64,000 nt of DNA from Skermanella sp. TT6 (GTDB lineage Bacteria > Pseudomonadota > Alphaproteobacteria > Azospirillales > Azospirillaceae), in NCBI RefSeq assembly GCF_016653635.2, contig NZ_CP067420.1, forward strand, positions 1,433,501-1,497,500, given 5' to 3'. Below the pieces are notes generated by a model that saw nothing but the letters and a program-made list of their open reading frames with translations, was not told where the DNA came from and did no database searches. Below are positions 18,509 through 29,046 of this stretch, piece by piece. A program made the translations under genes and the position numbers. How positions within the stretch are numbered: the stretch's first letter is position 1; each line of letters opens with the position of its first letter.

Positions 18509-19755
18509 ATGCCGCGCCCGCTTCTCCTCGATCTGGCATTGACCCATATTCTGGGCCGCAAGCGGCAGACGATCGTGTCCGTCATGGGCGTGGCGCTGGG
18601 CGTGGGGTTCTTCATCGCCATGGCGGCGCTGATGCAGGGCTTCCAGAGCTACTTCGTCGATACCGTGATCAACGCGTCGCCCCACATCACCGTGCGCGAC
18701 CAGTTCCGGGAGCCGGCGGTCCAGCCCGTCGCCGCGGCCTTCCCCGGCGGCGCCGTGGCCCTTCACGGGCTGAAGCCGCGGAACGAGATTCGCGGCATCC
18801 GCAAGGCCGGCACCCTCGTCGCGGCGCTGTCGGAGTGGCCGGGCCTGTGGGTGGCCCCGTCGCTGACCGGGCAGGTGATCCTGCGCTACGGCAGCGCCGA
18901 CCAGAGCGCCAGCCTGATCGGCATCGTGCCGGAGCGCGAGGTGCGCGTCACCCAGCTGGAGCAGGACATGGTCGAAGGCCGCCTCGCCGACCTGTCCAGC
19001 GCCGCCAACGGCATCGTGATGGGCGTGGGGCTGGCGGACAAGCTGGGTGCCAAGATGGGCGACAGCCTCAACGCGATCTCGCCGGCCGGGGTGATCCTGC
19101 GGGTCAAGCTGGTCGGGCTGTTCCGTACCGGCATCGTCAACCTCGACGAGGGGCAGGCCTATATCCTGCTGAAGAAGGCCCAGATCCTGCAATCCAGGGC
19201 CAACGTGATCAACCAGATCCGCATCCGCCTGGACCGGGTGGACGACGCCCGCGAGGTGGCGGCCCGGATCGAGTCGCTCTACGGCTACCGGGCCGAAAGC
19301 TGGCAGGAGGCGAACGAGGGCGTGTTCGGCGTCTTCAGGATCCAGAACGCCATCATGTATTCCACCGTCGGCGCCATCATGGTGGTCGCGGCCTTCGGCA
19401 TCTTCAACATCATCTCGACCGTGGTGTACGAGAAGTCTCGGGACATCGCGATCCTGAAGAGCATCGGCCTGACCGAGTCCGACATCCGCCGGACATTCCT
19501 GATGCAGGGACTGATGATCGGAGTCATCGGCGCGGTGCTGGGCTGGCTGATCGGCTTCGGGCTGACGTCGCTGCTCGCCAGCATCCGGTTCGATGTCGGC
19601 GGCATGGTCCGCAACGACCGCTTCTTCCTGGAATGGTCGCTGACCCATTACTGGATCGGCGGTCTGTTCTCCCTGGCGGCGTCGGGCGTGGCGGCCTGGA
19701 TACCGGCGCGCCGCGCAGCGGGCGCGAACCCGGTTGACATCATCCGCGGTGCGGC

Positions 19756-19759
<4 letters not shown>
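18509..19759 (+). CDS. ABC transporter permease (FtsX/MacB/LolC-like)
   Basis: 416-aa inner-membrane protein with the four-helix type VII ABC exporter plan: one helix near the N-terminus (QTIVSVMGVALGVGFFIAMAA), a large periplasmic domain from about residue 50 to 285, then three helices in the FtsX domain (STVGAIMVVAAFGIFNIIST, LMIGVIGAVLGWLIGFGLTS, WIGGLFSLAASGVAAWIPAR). The C-terminal IPARRAAGANPVDIIRG is the standard coupling signature of this family. It overlaps the ATPase gene by 4 bp. Such systems transmit force to the periplasm or move lipoproteins or antibiotics; the precise substrate is not readable. Confidence 0.87.
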
Positions 19760-20463
<704 letters not shown>

Positions 20464-20606
20464 CAATTTAAAAGTTTATCTTTTAGCTTATCTTATTGCG
20501 CCGATATGCTGTCAGATCTACTGATAGTCATCTTTATATCAACCGGCCGATACCATCTTTATCTATGATACGACCGGCATTGAAACTTTACCAGTTTGGA
20601 ACGTTA

Positions 20607-20804
20607 GAGCGGTCCTCGATCAGGTTGAACCGCTCCGGTCCTCGCAGCCTGCCGTATCACTCGCCGCACTGTGTTGCGCCATGGGCGCAACCTACGGCTC
20701 GATGCAGGGCGGAGGTGATGCGGGCCGACGATCGTAGGTTGCGCCCATGGCGCAACGCATCGGATCAGCTGTCTCGGGCGGATCGACCTGACCGGGGACC
20801 GCTC
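20607..20804. repeat. Nested inverted repeat, MITE-like element
   Basis: Outer arms GAGCGGTCCTCGATCAGGTT.. (20607-20628) and 20783-20804 are imperfect inverted copies (about 19 of 22 positions). The inner arms, 20673-20696 and 20733-20756, are a perfect 24-bp inverted repeat separated by 36 bases, and each contains its own near-palindrome TTGCGCC-ATG-GGCGCAA. GAGCGGT at 20607-20613 also pairs with ACCGCTC at 20629-20635. No reading frame in it looks real. Size, symmetry and intergenic position fit a miniature inverted-repeat transposable element or REP-like unit. The rest of 20464-21020 is AT-rich with no recognised feature. Confidence 0.6.
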
Positions 20805-21020
20805 CAATGCCAGGCTGTAAACGTCCGACATCTCTGCCGGAACTCGACTACCGATCCTCAATGCTGTTGACATGAGACTATCATTAGTTTGACCCGTAGT
20901 ATAAACACCATCGTATGAAGCAGATTAGATGGTTTCAGAAGTCGAATTCATGTTTCTATAGTAATTGTATTCTTGAAATATTTTAGGCGGATAGGAAGTG
21001 TATAGTCGCTCTGCACTACC

Positions 21021-21323
21021 ATGAAGAAATCAAGAAATGACATTTCAATGTCCGTCGATTCCACTATCGTGACAAGCAGCGTGGCCATTCCCGCCTTCGT
21101 CTCCGTCATGTTCTCGCCCGACAAGGTGGCCGCGTACAGCTGCGCCCGGATGTGGAGCCAGAAAGATGACGCCAATCCGGTCACGATCGAGCTGACGAGC
21201 ACCACGATCACCCTCAACCTCGTGCGAGGGGTTCCCTTGTTCGGCGCCTGGAAGGCAATGGAGCCGGACGGCGTTTGGACCCATTGGAACACCGGCTATT
21301 TCCGGGTTTGCGCGACCAAGTGA
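21021..21323 (+). CDS. Uncertain small hypothetical protein
   Basis: A 100-aa frame, MKKSRNDISMSVDSTIVTSS through YFRVCATK, with high third-position GC after its AT-rich first 15 codons. A frame on the opposite strand (20948-21292, 114 aa) with a hydrophobic stretch competes with it. The plus frame is preferred because the minus frame loses coding bias in the AT-rich part. The start has no clear ribosome site. No family is recognised and the annotation may be wrong. Confidence 0.3.
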   Translation: MKKSRNDISMSVDSTIVTSSVAIPAFVSVMFSPDKVAAYSCARMWSQKDDANPVTIELTSTTITLNLVRGVPLFGAWKAMEPDGVWTHWNTGYFRVCATK

Positions 21324-21420
21324 CGGAAGACATGACCCCGCCGTAAGCCGGATTGCGCCGTCCGTGGCACGGAGCCGGCGAGGTCAATTCATGCCAAGGA
21401 TGGCCACCGAAAGCGCCGAA

Positions 21421-21452
21421 GGCCGGAGATACCGCCGGGATCATCTCCGGCC
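21421..21452 (-). terminator. Hairpin downstream of hisS
   Basis: GGCCGGAGAT (21421-21430) pairs perfectly with ATCTCCGGCC (21443-21452), just beyond the hisS stop codon on the minus strand. The T-run is poor (TTCGG), so termination efficiency is doubtful. Confidence 0.45.
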
Positions 21453-21459
21453 ATCGCCG

Positions 21460-22821
21460 TTATCTCTGGCCATCGATCAAGCCGCGCACCCGCTCTGCCA
21501 GTTCCGCCCGCGGCACGTCGTGCTGCTCGCCCTTGCCCAGGTCCTTCAGCGTCACCGTGCCGCGTGCCTGCTCGTCGGTGCCCATCAGGACGGCGAAGCG
21601 GATGCCGGCGCGGTCGGCGTATTTGAGCTGCTTGGCGATCTTGGAGGCTTCGAACTGCACCTCCGTGTTGATCCCGGCGTCGCGCAACTCGGCGGCGATC
21701 GCGAGATAGTCGGCGGACAGCGCCGGGTCCAGCTGGGTCACCAGGACGGCGCTGGTGCTGCCGTCGCCCTTGATGACGCCCGCCTCCTTCAGCTGGTAGA
21801 ACAGCCGGGTGGCGCCGATCGAGATGCCGACGCCCGGCAGCCTCGACTTGGTGTAGTGGCTCGCCAGATTGTCGTAGCGCCCGCCGGAGCAGACGCTGCC
21901 CACCCCGGGGAAGTCGTTCAGGAAGGTCTCGTAGACCGTGCCGGTGTAATAGTCCAGCCCGCGCGCGATGGCCGGGTTGATCCGGTAGAACTCCTCCGGG
22001 ACCTTCAACGCCTTCAGGCCGGCCAGCACGGCGTCCAGCTCCGCCAACCCCTGGGCGAACAGGTCGCTCCTGCCCGCCATGGCGCCCAGGGCCGCCATGA
22101 TCTCGGCATTGGTGCCGGTCAGGCCGATGGCGTCCAGCAACCGCGTCGCAAGCTCGCGGTCCAACCCGATCCCCTCGCCGGACAGGCTCTCGATCACCTT
22201 GTCGCGGCCGATCTTGTCCAGCTTGTCGATCTCGCGGAGCGCCAGCTTGCGCCGCTCGCCGTCCTCGATCGAGAAGGTCTCGAACAGGCCGGCCAGCATC
22301 TTGCGATTGTTGAAGTTGATGGTGAAGCCACCGACGTCCAGTTCGCGGAAGACATGGTAGATCACCGCCGGCATTTCGGCGTCATAGGCGACCGGCAGCG
22401 TGTCCTTGCCGATCACGTCGATGTCGCACTGGTAGAATTCGCGGAACCGCCCCTTCTGGGCCCGCTCGCCGCGATAGACCCGCTGCATCTGATACCGGCG
22501 GAACGGGAAGGCCAGGTCGTGCTCGTGCTCGGCCACATAGCGGGCCAGCGGCACGGTCAGGTCGAAGCGCAACGCCAGCTCGGCGTCCTTGCCTTGCTGC
22601 CGCGCGCCGGTGGACTGGACGAAATAGACCTGCTTCTCGGTCTCGCCGCCGGTCTTGGTCAGCAGCACGTCCACCGTCTCGAACACGGGGGTTTCCACCG
22701 GCAGGAAGCCGAAGCGCTCGTATCCGCGCCGGATGGTGTCCAGGAAGCGCTGGAAAGCGATCTGGTCCTTGGGCAGCAGTTCCATCACGCCCGGCGGGGT
22801 CTTGGCTTGGATCAGGCTCAT
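21460..22821 (-). CDS. hisS: Histidine-tRNA ligase
   Basis: Cytoplasmic class II aminoacyl-tRNA synthetase, 453 aa. Motif 2 is seen as [20 protein letters not shown] near residues 108-127, the HisRS-specific box as [13 protein letters not shown] near 285-297, and motif 3 as [12 protein letters not shown] near 330-341. The anticodon-binding domain fills the last 90 residues ([20 protein letters not shown]). Gln/Glu/Arg residues that bind histidine are in their usual places. ATG 22821 gives the usual N-terminus ([19 protein letters not shown]). It is divergent from pyrC across about 180 bases that must hold both promoters. Confidence 0.95.
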   Translation of the reverse strand: MSLIQAKTPPGVMELLPKDQIAFQRFLDTIRRGYERFGFLPVETPVFETVDVLLTKTGGETEKQVYFVQSTGARQQGKDAELALRFDLTVPLARYVAEHEHDLAFPFRRYQMQRVYRGERAQKGRFREFYQCDIDVIGKDTLPVAYDAEMPAVIYHVFRELDVGGFTINFNNRKMLAGLFETFSIEDGERRKLALREIDKLDKIGRDKVIESLSGEGIGLDRELATRLLDAIGLTGTNAEIMAALGAMAGRSDLFAQGLAELDAVLAGLKALKVPEEFYRINPAIARGLDYYTGTVYETFLNDFPGVGSVCSGGRYDNLASHYTKSRLPGVGISIGATRLFYQLKEAGVIKGDGSTSAVLVTQLDPALSADYLAIAAELRDAGINTEVQFEASKIAKQLKYADRAGIRFAVLMGTDEQARGTVTLKDLGKGEQHDVPRAELAERVRGLIDGQR

Positions 22822-23000
22822 GTCGGTTTTCTTCGGGGGCCGGATTTTTCGGGGAGCTTCAACAGGGCCGGCAATCTAGCGGCTTCCGATGTCCTGCGCA
22901 AACCAGACCACCGCCTATGCCGGTTGAGCCAGCCGCGCAAAGCCTCTAAAACCCGCTGAGGCGAATGCCGGAAGATCCCCCCGTCAGCGGACCGCATGCG

Positions 23001-24059
23001 ATGTCAGACACGCCGAACAGCCTCACCATACGCCGTCCCGACGACTGGCACCTGCATCTGCGCGACGGCGCCATGCTGAAGGCGGTGCTGCCCTTCACCG
23101 CCCGTCAGTTCGGCCGCGCCATCATCATGCCGAACCTCAAGCCGCCGGTCACCACCGTGGATCAGGCGAAGCGCTACGCGGCGGAGATCCGCGATGCATT
23201 GCCGGAAGGCTCGACCTTCCAGCCGCTGATGACCTGCTACCTGACCGACGGCGCCGATCCGGACGAGATCGCCCGCGGCCACGAGGAAGGCGTCTTCACC
23301 GCGGTCAAGCTCTACCCGGCGCACGCCACCACCAACTCGGCCCACGGCGTGACCGACCTGGACAAGGTCGCGGGCGTGCTGGAGCGGATGCAGCGCATCG
23401 GCATGCCGCTGCTGGTCCATGGCGAGGTGACCGACCAGGACGTGGACATCTTCGACCGCGAGGCCGTGTTCATCGACCGCGTCCTAGCGCCGCTGCTGAA
23501 ACGCTATCCGGAGCTCAAGGTGGTGTTCGAGCATATCACGACGGAGGAGGCGGCCGACTTCGTCTCCGCCGACGCCAGCGGCCGGCTGGGCGCCACCATC
23601 ACCGCCCATCATCTGGTGATCAACCGCAGCCACATCTTCGCCGGCGGCATCCGCCCGCATCTCTATTGCCTGCCGATCGCCAAGCGCGAGCGCCACCGGC
23701 TGGCGCTGCGCCGTGCCGCCACGTCGGGGGCGGCGCCGTTCTTCCTCGGCACCGACAGCGCTCCCCATCCGGTCACCGCCAAGGAAAGCGCCTGCGGTTG
23801 CGCCGGCGTCTTCACGGCGCCGACCGCGGTGGAGGTCTATGCCCAGGTCTTCGCGGAGGAGGGGGCGCTCGACCGGTTCGAGGCGTTCGCCAGCCTCAAC
23901 GGCCCTCGCTTCTACGGGCTGGATCCCAATCCGGACACGATCACGCTGGACCGGACCGGCCAGACCGTCCCCGACATCGTCCTGTCCGCCGACGGCGACG
24001 CCGTGCTGCCCTTCCGGAGCGGCGAGCGCCTGGACTGGCGCCTTGTCCCCGAATCCTGA
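23001..24059 (+). CDS. pyrC: Dihydroorotase (class II, PyrC)
   Basis: Zinc enzyme of de novo pyrimidine synthesis that cyclises N-carbamoyl-aspartate to dihydroorotate. In 352 aa the metal ligands are visible: His17 and His19 in [10 protein letters not shown], carbamylated Lys103 in [13 protein letters not shown], His140 in LLVHGEV, His178 in VVFEHIT and Asp252 in [12 protein letters not shown] 23001 matches the E. coli PyrC N-terminus; an upstream in-frame ATG at 22965 has a better ribosome site (GAGG) and could add 12 residues. It is followed after 28 bases by pyrE, the next-but-one enzyme of the pathway. Confidence 0.95.
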   Translation: MSDTPNSLTIRRPDDWHLHLRDGAMLKAVLPFTARQFGRAIIMPNLKPPVTTVDQAKRYAAEIRDALPEGSTFQPLMTCYLTDGADPDEIARGHEEGVFTAVKLYPAHATTNSAHGVTDLDKVAGVLERMQRIGMPLLVHGEVTDQDVDIFDREAVFIDRVLAPLLKRYPELKVVFEHITTEEAADFVSADASGRLGATITAHHLVINRSHIFAGGIRPHLYCLPIAKRERHRLALRRAATSGAAPFFLGTDSAPHPVTAKESACGCAGVFTAPTAVEVYAQVFAEEGALDRFEAFASLNGPRFYGLDPNPDTITLDRTGQTVPDIVLSADGDAVLPFRSGERLDWRLVPES

Positions 24060-24087
24060 CTTCTGACTCCTGCCACGGACCCCGCCC

Positions 24088-24801
24088 ATGACCTCGCCCC
24101 ACGCCTCGCTCGGCACGACCTACGATCCGGACTTCATTGCCACGCTCACCGCCAAGATGCTGATCGAGATCAAGGCGGTGCATTTCAACGGCGACAAGCC
24201 GTTCATCTTCACGTCCGGCTGGGCCAGCCCCGTCTATATCGACTGCCGCAAGATCATCTCCTATCCGCGCGCCCGCGGCGCCGTGGTGGATTTCGCGGCG
24301 GCCACCCTGGCCCGGGAGGTCGGGTTCGAGTCGATCGACATCGTCGCCGGCGGCGAGACCGCGGGCATTCCGTTCGCCGCCTGGATCGCCGACCGGCTGG
24401 CCCTGCCGATGCAGTATATCCGGAAGAAGCCCAAGGGCTTCGGCCGCAACGCCCAGATCGAGGGCGACGTGGTGGAGGGGGCCCGCACCCTGCTGGTCGA
24501 GGACCTGACCACCGACGGCAAGAGCAAGATCAACTTCGTCCAGGCGCTCCGCGATGCCGGCGCCCGGGTATCCGACACCTTCGTGGTCTTCCACTACGGC
24601 ATCTTCCCGCAAAGCCGCACCAACATGGCCAACATGGGCGTGCGCCTGCACGCGCTGGCGACCTGGTGGGACGTGCTTCGCGTCGCCAAGGACAACAATT
24701 ATTTCGACACGCACACCCTGGGCGAGGTCGAGAAGTTCCTGAACAACCCGGTGGACTGGTCAGGCGCCCATGGCGGCGTCGCCGAGTATCCCTCCTCGTA
24801 G
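24088..24801 (+). CDS. pyrE: Orotate phosphoribosyltransferase
   Basis: Makes orotidine 5'-phosphate from orotate and PRPP. The 237-aa protein carries the PRPP-binding motif [13 protein letters not shown] at 135-147, [15 protein letters not shown] near 85-99 and the flexible-loop Lys/Arg residues in [17 protein letters not shown] (110-126). It is co-oriented with pyrC and probably co-transcribed. The last 42 bases overlap the 3' end of the hydrolase gene on the other strand, so the final residues ([12 protein letters not shown]) are read in both directions. Confidence 0.94.
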   Translation: MTSPHASLGTTYDPDFIATLTAKMLIEIKAVHFNGDKPFIFTSGWASPVYIDCRKIISYPRARGAVVDFAAATLAREVGFESIDIVAGGETAGIPFAAWIADRLALPMQYIRKKPKGFGRNAQIEGDVVEGARTLLVEDLTTDGKSKINFVQALRDAGARVSDTFVVFHYGIFPQSRTNMANMGVRLHALATWWDVLRVAKDNNYFDTHTLGEVEKFLNNPVDWSGAHGGVAEYPSS

Positions 24802-25794
24802 GGCGGGCGCTTCCGGCAGCACCTCGGCCAGGAAGCCGTCGATATCGGCCCAGGCCCGCGCGCGGAGATCGTCGGCCTCCATCATGATCTCGTGCCGGGC
24901 CTCGGGGTAGCGCACCAGCCGGCACTTGTGGTAGCGCCGGCACAGGTCCCGGTGCGCCTCGGGGGGGATCAGCGGGTCCTGCACCGGGCTCAGCACCAGC
25001 ATGGGCAGATCGACGGCCGCCGACGTCTCCGGCCGGGCCAGCAGGTCCACCGAGCGGAAGGTCGCGTGCAGCCACGCCCAGGTGACTCCGCCGACCCGCA
25101 GTTCCGGATGGGCGCGGAACCACTGGTGATGGACCGCCCAGCGCCTCGCGTCGTGGGTGACGGGGTTGGTCGCGAAATCCTGCCGGTCCGGATCATAGTC
25201 GCCCTGCCCGAGGGCATAGGCGGTGCCGAACCCGGCGAGGCTCATCAGCGCCGCCAGAGCGCGCACCACGGGGCGGGGGAACCCCTGCGTGTCGATGTCC
25301 GCCATCGGCGCCGACAGCACGGCGGCGGCGAAATGATGCCAGCCCGACGTAAGGTAGCGCGCCGCGACATGCCCGCCCATGGAATGGGCATAGAGCACCA
25401 GCGGCCCGGCCTGCCGCGGCACGACGACCCGTTCCAGGAAGACCTGCAGGTCTTCCTCCAGGATCGCGAAGTCGGTCAGGTAATGCCGTTCATGGCGGGG
25501 CGGCGGCAGTGGCCGGGTGGAAAGCCCCTGGCCGCGCCAATCCAGGCTGAAGACGCGGAACCCGCGCGCGTTCCAGTCACGCGCCAGTTCGGTGTACTTC
25601 TCGATGAACTCCGACCGCCCGTTCAGCATCAGCAGCGTCGCCCGGGGCGCCCCGTCGGGCTCCCAGCAGGCATGGCGGACCACCGCCCCATCCGGCAGGG
25701 TCAGCCAGCCGATGGCCGGCGGCGGTTCCGGGCGAACGGGCGCTGCCGCCGCGAGGTCGGCTGGGGATGCGGCGGATGTGGCCAAGTCCGGCAC
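24760..25794 (-). CDS. Alpha/beta hydrolase, lysophospholipase-like
   Basis: 344-aa serine hydrolase of the monoacylglycerol lipase/PldB group. The nucleophile Ser138 lies in [11 protein letters not shown], Asp273 in SPVQDPLIP and His301 in EARHEIMME. The oxyanion region [14 protein letters not shown] near 56-69 and [10 protein letters not shown] near 83-92 are typical. The first 25 residues are Ala/Pro-rich and lack a signal peptide. It converges with pyrE and overlaps it by 42 bases. The natural substrate is unknown; membrane lysophospholipids are the family's usual target. Confidence 0.85.
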   Translation of the reverse strand: MPDLATSAASPADLAAAAPVRPEPPPAIGWLTLPDGAVVRHACWEPDGAPRATLLMLNGRSEFIEKYTELARDWNARGFRVFSLDWRGQGLSTRPLPPPRHERHYLTDFAILEEDLQVFLERVVVPRQAGPLVLYAHSMGGHVAARYLTSGWHHFAAAVLSAPMADIDTQGFPRPVVRALAALMSLAGFGTAYALGQGDYDPDRQDFATNPVTHDARRWAVHHQWFRAHPELRVGGVTWAWLHATFRSVDLLARPETSAAVDLPMLVLSPVQDPLIPPEAHRDLCRRYHKCRLVRYPEARHEIMMEADDLRARAWADIDGFLAEVLPEAPALRGGILGDAAMGA

Positions 25795-25910
25795 GGGGGG
25801 CTCCGATGAACGACGATCACTTCTGATTGCCAGGATCCCGCAAGACTTGGCAAGGCGGTATCAACACTGCTCGCCGGAAACGTTCCCGCCAGTCTCACGG
25901 TGCAGGATCA

Positions 25911-26660
25911 TCAGACGGCCGCCTTGAACTTGGCAAATTCCGTCGAAGCCTGGCCGAAGGCGATCACCTTGCTCACTTGTCCGAGAAAAGCCTTGTCTTC
26001 CGGACGGAGGTCGCCGTGCTCGGCATACACTGATTCGTTCGCCACGGTTGGGAATGCATTCTTCAGATCGAACATTTCGGAGAAGCAGGCGGGCACCGTA
26101 CCGCGAGACGCCAGCGATACGATGAATGCGATGGGGCACGCTTGTTCCGCATCCAGAATCACGTTTGCCACCCTGTAGACCCGTCCGCTGGCACCGTGGA
26201 AAGTCTCGTTCTCGCGCAGCCTTTCTCCGACGAATTCCCGGAGGCGTTCAGTGACGGCATGGCGGAACTCGACTTCGGTTTGGCGTCTGACTTCTAGAAC
26301 ATGGTCCGCGACCAGACGCGATGCATTTGCGACCAGTGCGATGGCCACAGCAAGATCGGTGCTGTCGGTGTTTCTGGCAACCCGGCCATCGTCCAGTTTG
26401 CAGCCGTAATCGGCGACCAGCGGCGCCAATCTTCTAGCGATCTGGCGGGTGAAGTGAATACCTTCGGATGCGAGAAACATCGCGCCGGAACTGGCGTCGT
26501 GAACGGCCAATCCGGATCGCGTCTGCTCCACGACGACTGTCACGCAGTTGCCATTCGGGTATATGACAGGCGTAGTTACCTCGATGCCCAGATTGGTCTC
26601 TTCTGCGGAAATCAAGGAGCGAGCAATTCGCTCCACCTCCGTTGGCATAACCTTGTTCAT
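25911..26660 (-). CDS. DUF1828-like protein, second gene of a low-GC pair
   Basis: 249-aa protein. Its N-terminal half (residues 20-90) follows the DUF1828 pattern: EVTTPVIYPNGNCVTVVVEQ, GLAVHDASSGAMFL and a later helix beginning HFTRQIARRLAPLVADYGC. The C-terminal half, with helices (VEFRHAVTERLREFVGERL) and mixed strands, is not recognised and ends FGQASTEFAKFKAAV. DUF1828 has no established function but appears in accessory loci. The start ATG at 26660 overlaps the upstream gene's stop by 4 bp, so the pair is co-translated. GC content is lower than in flanking genes. Confidence 0.6.
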   Translation of the reverse strand: MNKVMPTEVERIARSLISAEETNLGIEVTTPVIYPNGNCVTVVVEQTRSGLAVHDASSGAMFLASEGIHFTRQIARRLAPLVADYGCKLDDGRVARNTDSTDLAVAIALVANASRLVADHVLEVRRQTEVEFRHAVTERLREFVGERLRENETFHGASGRVYRVANVILDAEQACPIAFIVSLASRGTVPACFSEMFDLKNAFPTVANESVYAEHGDLRPEDKAFLGQVSKVIAFGQASTEFAKFKAAV

Positions 26661-27112
26661 TTAAGGTCCAGCTTCAGCTGCTCCCTATCATACGGAGGAG
26701 GTCGATATGGATATGGGTAAATTATATGGCAATTCCGGCAGAATTCGTCAAGCCATTCCGCATGCGACATTGTCCTCGTATCTGGTTGTGCTTCGAAGAG
26801 AGGCCATGCCTGCCAATGTGTACATGAGGTTGATTTCCCGGTAAGCAAATTCCGATGACTGCGGGCAGGCTCTACGTCAAGCCGAAATACACACTTGTTG
26901 TAAAACAGCAGATTGAAGTTCAATTTTCTTGGGATTCGCCTCAAGTGGGCGGTCAATTCAAGGCGGTCAGCACCTTTCCTAAAACCTGCCGTTTCCAAAC
27001 GAATGGTGGCGGCAGCGTACTCCGAGTGATCGCGGGTTCGCCAACGGATTCGGTTCATCGCCAGTTTCGGCGATGAGAAGAATGTCTCGACCGACAAATC
27101 TCGATCATCCAA
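26657..27112 (-). CDS. Hypothetical protein, first gene of a low-GC pair
   Basis: About 151 aa, rich in aromatic residues, Arg and His. The centre reads NLLFYNKCVFRLDVEPARSH followed by THWQAW, a beta-strand-His layout vaguely like small nucleic-acid-linked unknown families in toxin-antitoxin neighbourhoods, but I cannot name it. The C-terminus is YPYRPPPYDREQLKLDLK. The first codon of the open frame is TTG at 27112; an ATG at 27058 is an alternative, and neither has a good ribosome site. The stop overlaps the DUF1828-like gene (ATGA). Base composition is distinctly lower in GC than surrounding genes. Confidence 0.5.
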   Translation of the reverse strand: MDDRDLSVETFFSSPKLAMNRIRWRTRDHSEYAAATIRLETAGFRKGADRLELTAHLRRIPRKLNFNLLFYNKCVFRLDVEPARSHRNLLTGKSTSCTHWQAWPLFEAQPDTRTMSHAEWLDEFCRNCHIIYPYPYRPPPYDREQLKLDLK

Positions 27113-27373
27113 AGGTCAGGCCCATCCAGGAATATGGCTAAGCCGATCACGACTCGCCGGCCAGCTTCAGACAGGGCCTAGTTAGGCGGGAAAAGTTATT
27201 AAAAGTTTTAAACCCAAAACCTCGATTCGAGCATTCCGAGCAGATGGAGCGCGGCGTACGCGACGTCGTGCCCTGACCGGAACACCGAATGACGCCCTTG
27301 CCCGCAGGTTCCAGGAATTGCAGGATGCCGCCATCCTCGAAGACCGATGCCCTGAACGGACAGGTGGAAAACC

Positions 27374-27997
27374 ATGGAAGCCTCGATCCTGCTGGCGGCC
27401 GCGACGGCGGGAGCCATCGTCGTCCTGACGCCAGGGCCGGCCGTACTGGCCCTGCTGGGGATCGGTGCCGCCCAGGGGCGGCGGGCCGGGGCGGGGTTCC
27501 TGGTCGGGCATCTGGTCGGCGATACCTTGTGGGCGATGCTGGCGCTGACCGCGCTGATCGGCGCCAAGGTCATAGCGCCGGTCGTGTTCCAGGTGCTGGC
27601 GCTGGCCTGCGGGGCATACCTGCTCTATCTCGGAGCCCGCGCCGTCCTGGTCCGGCGCGACGCCTCCGGGCAGGTCTCCACCTCCGTCCGGCGGCCCCTG
27701 GCCCGCGGCCTGATGTTCGGGGTCACCAATCCCAAGAGCTATCCGGTCACCCTGTCCGTCTTCACGGCGCTGCTGGCCCAGGACCTGGAGTCCCTGACCG
27801 CGGCCAACGCGCCGCTCCTGCTGGGCGCGGTGTTCGCGGGGTTCCTGGTCGCGGACGCCATCCTGATCTGGCTGGTGGGAACGCCGCCGCTGCGCCGCCT
27901 GTACCGGTCGGGGGAGATCTGGATCATCCGCGCGACCGGGGTGATGTTCATCGGCTTCGCCGTCAGCACCCTGTGGCACGCCCTGCGCGCCGGGTGA
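27374..27997 (+). CDS. LysE/RhtB family exporter (second copy type)
   Basis: 207-aa inner-membrane exporter with six hydrophobic segments. The family pattern starts VVLTPGPAVLALLGIGAAQG at 16-35, and VTNPKSYPVTLSVFTALL near 115-132 corresponds to the conserved NPK segment. It is only distantly similar to the LysE protein at 7114 (different loops, ATG start), so they are not a recent duplication. It converges with the SDR gene, separated by 7 bases. Export of an amino acid or small metabolite is expected; the substrate is unknown. Confidence 0.83.
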   Translation: MEASILLAAATAGAIVVLTPGPAVLALLGIGAAQGRRAGAGFLVGHLVGDTLWAMLALTALIGAKVIAPVVFQVLALACGAYLLYLGARAVLVRRDASGQVSTSVRRPLARGLMFGVTNPKSYPVTLSVFTALLAQDLESLTAANAPLLLGAVFAGFLVADAILIWLVGTPPLRRLYRSGEIWIIRATGVMFIGFAVSTLWHALRAG

Positions 27998-28004
27998 TCC
28001 GGCG

Positions 28005-28808
28005 TCACATCTGGCGCGGCTTCAGCCGGTTGGCCTTGCCGAGGATCGACATGATCGCCCCGGCACCCGTGGTCGCGATGCGGCGCGGGATCAGGAAGGG
28101 CGTCAGCGCCGCCCGCGTGCCCATGCCGACCACATGGACGGTGCGGTGGCCGAGGTTCTCCAGCCCCTCGCGGGCGACCTTCATCGGGTCGTCGGCGCCT
28201 GGAAGCTTCCCCAGGTCGAAGCCGGAGCGCTCGCTGAACTCGGTGCGGGTGGCGCCGGGGCAGAGCACCAGCAGATCCAGCGGGTCGCGCCTCGTCTCCT
28301 CCCGAAGGCCTTCGCCATAGGCCAGCACGAAGGACTTGGTCGCCGAATAGGTCGTGAGCAGCGGGATCGGCTGGAAGGCGGTCGTGCTGGACACCAGGAT
28401 CAGCCCGCACCGCCGGCCATCGCGCCGGGCGCGCTCGATCATGCCCGGCAGCAGCGCGCGGGTCAGCACGGTCGGGGCGACGACGTTCAGTTCCACCGTC
28501 GCCAGCTCGTCGTCCGGGTCGTTGTCCAGGACTCGGGCGAAGCGGCCCGCCCCGGCATTGTTGATCAGCAGGTCGATCTCGCATTCGGACGCCTTGTCCA
28601 GCAGCTTGTCGCGGCCTTCACGCGTGGAAAGATCGGCGGCGACCGTCTCCACCGTGCGGCCCGACCTCTCCAGCTCGGCGCGCCGTTCGGAGAGCCTCTC
28701 CTCGTTGCGTGCGACGAGCAGCAGGTTGGTGCTTTCCGGAAGCAGCCTGGCGAAGGCGGCGCCGATGCCGGTGGTGCCGCCGGTGATGAGAGCGAAGCCG
28801 TGACTCAT
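28005..28808 (-). CDS. Short-chain dehydrogenase/reductase
   Basis: 267-aa cytoplasmic oxidoreductase of the classical SDR type. The dinucleotide-binding TGGTTGIG is at residues 9-16, NNAG near 86-89, and the catalytic Ser-Tyr-Lys in VSSTTAFQPIPLLTTYSATK. The C-terminal extension (ALTPFLIPRRIATTGAGAIM) resembles DltE/ketoacyl-reductase-like SDRs associated with lipids. ATG 28808 has AAGGA upstream; the longer frame to 28895 is a poor start. It is divergent from the MaoC hydratase gene, which also handles acyl chains, but a joint pathway is only suggested by position. Confidence 0.85.
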   Translation of the reverse strand: MSHGFALITGGTTGIGAAFARLLPESTNLLLVARNEERLSERRAELERSGRTVETVAADLSTREGRDKLLDKASECEIDLLINNAGAGRFARVLDNDPDDELATVELNVVAPTVLTRALLPGMIERARRDGRRCGLILVSSTTAFQPIPLLTTYSATKSFVLAYGEGLREETRRDPLDLLVLCPGATRTEFSERSGFDLGKLPGADDPMKVAREGLENLGHRTVHVVGMGTRAALTPFLIPRRIATTGAGAIMSILGKANRLKPRQM

Positions 28809-29005
28809 GCTGTGCCATCCTTTGAAGTGCCGGGAGTCCCTGACGGGAAGTGCGGCGGATCCGATAGACGGTTGCTCGGGTAGCCGGAAAGTCAAACGCG
28901 CCGGGCCGATTCAACAGGTATCGGGAACTAACCTCTCCTTCATAAGTCTTATGGGATGGTGGCTTGGGCGCGGTTATGCCGCATTGCGAAAAAACAGCTT
29001 CGTGA

Positions 29006-29022
29006 TGCACAATCCGTGTGCA
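29006..29022. promoter_or_regulatory. Small inverted repeat before the MaoC gene
   Basis: TGCACA (29006-29011) and TGTGCA (29017-29022) form a perfect dyad with a five-base centre, 25 bases before ATG 29047 and close to a possible -10 (CACAAT). It may be a repressor operator; no regulator gene is adjacent. Confidence 0.3.
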
Positions 29023-29046
29023 ATAGGAATTGGAAGAGGTCGGATT

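Noticed and set aside
16942-19648. Extension of the aldolase frame to over 1200 codons on the minus strand
   Set aside because: The region is filled by the export operon on the plus strand; the aldolase begins at 16855 with a family-typical start.
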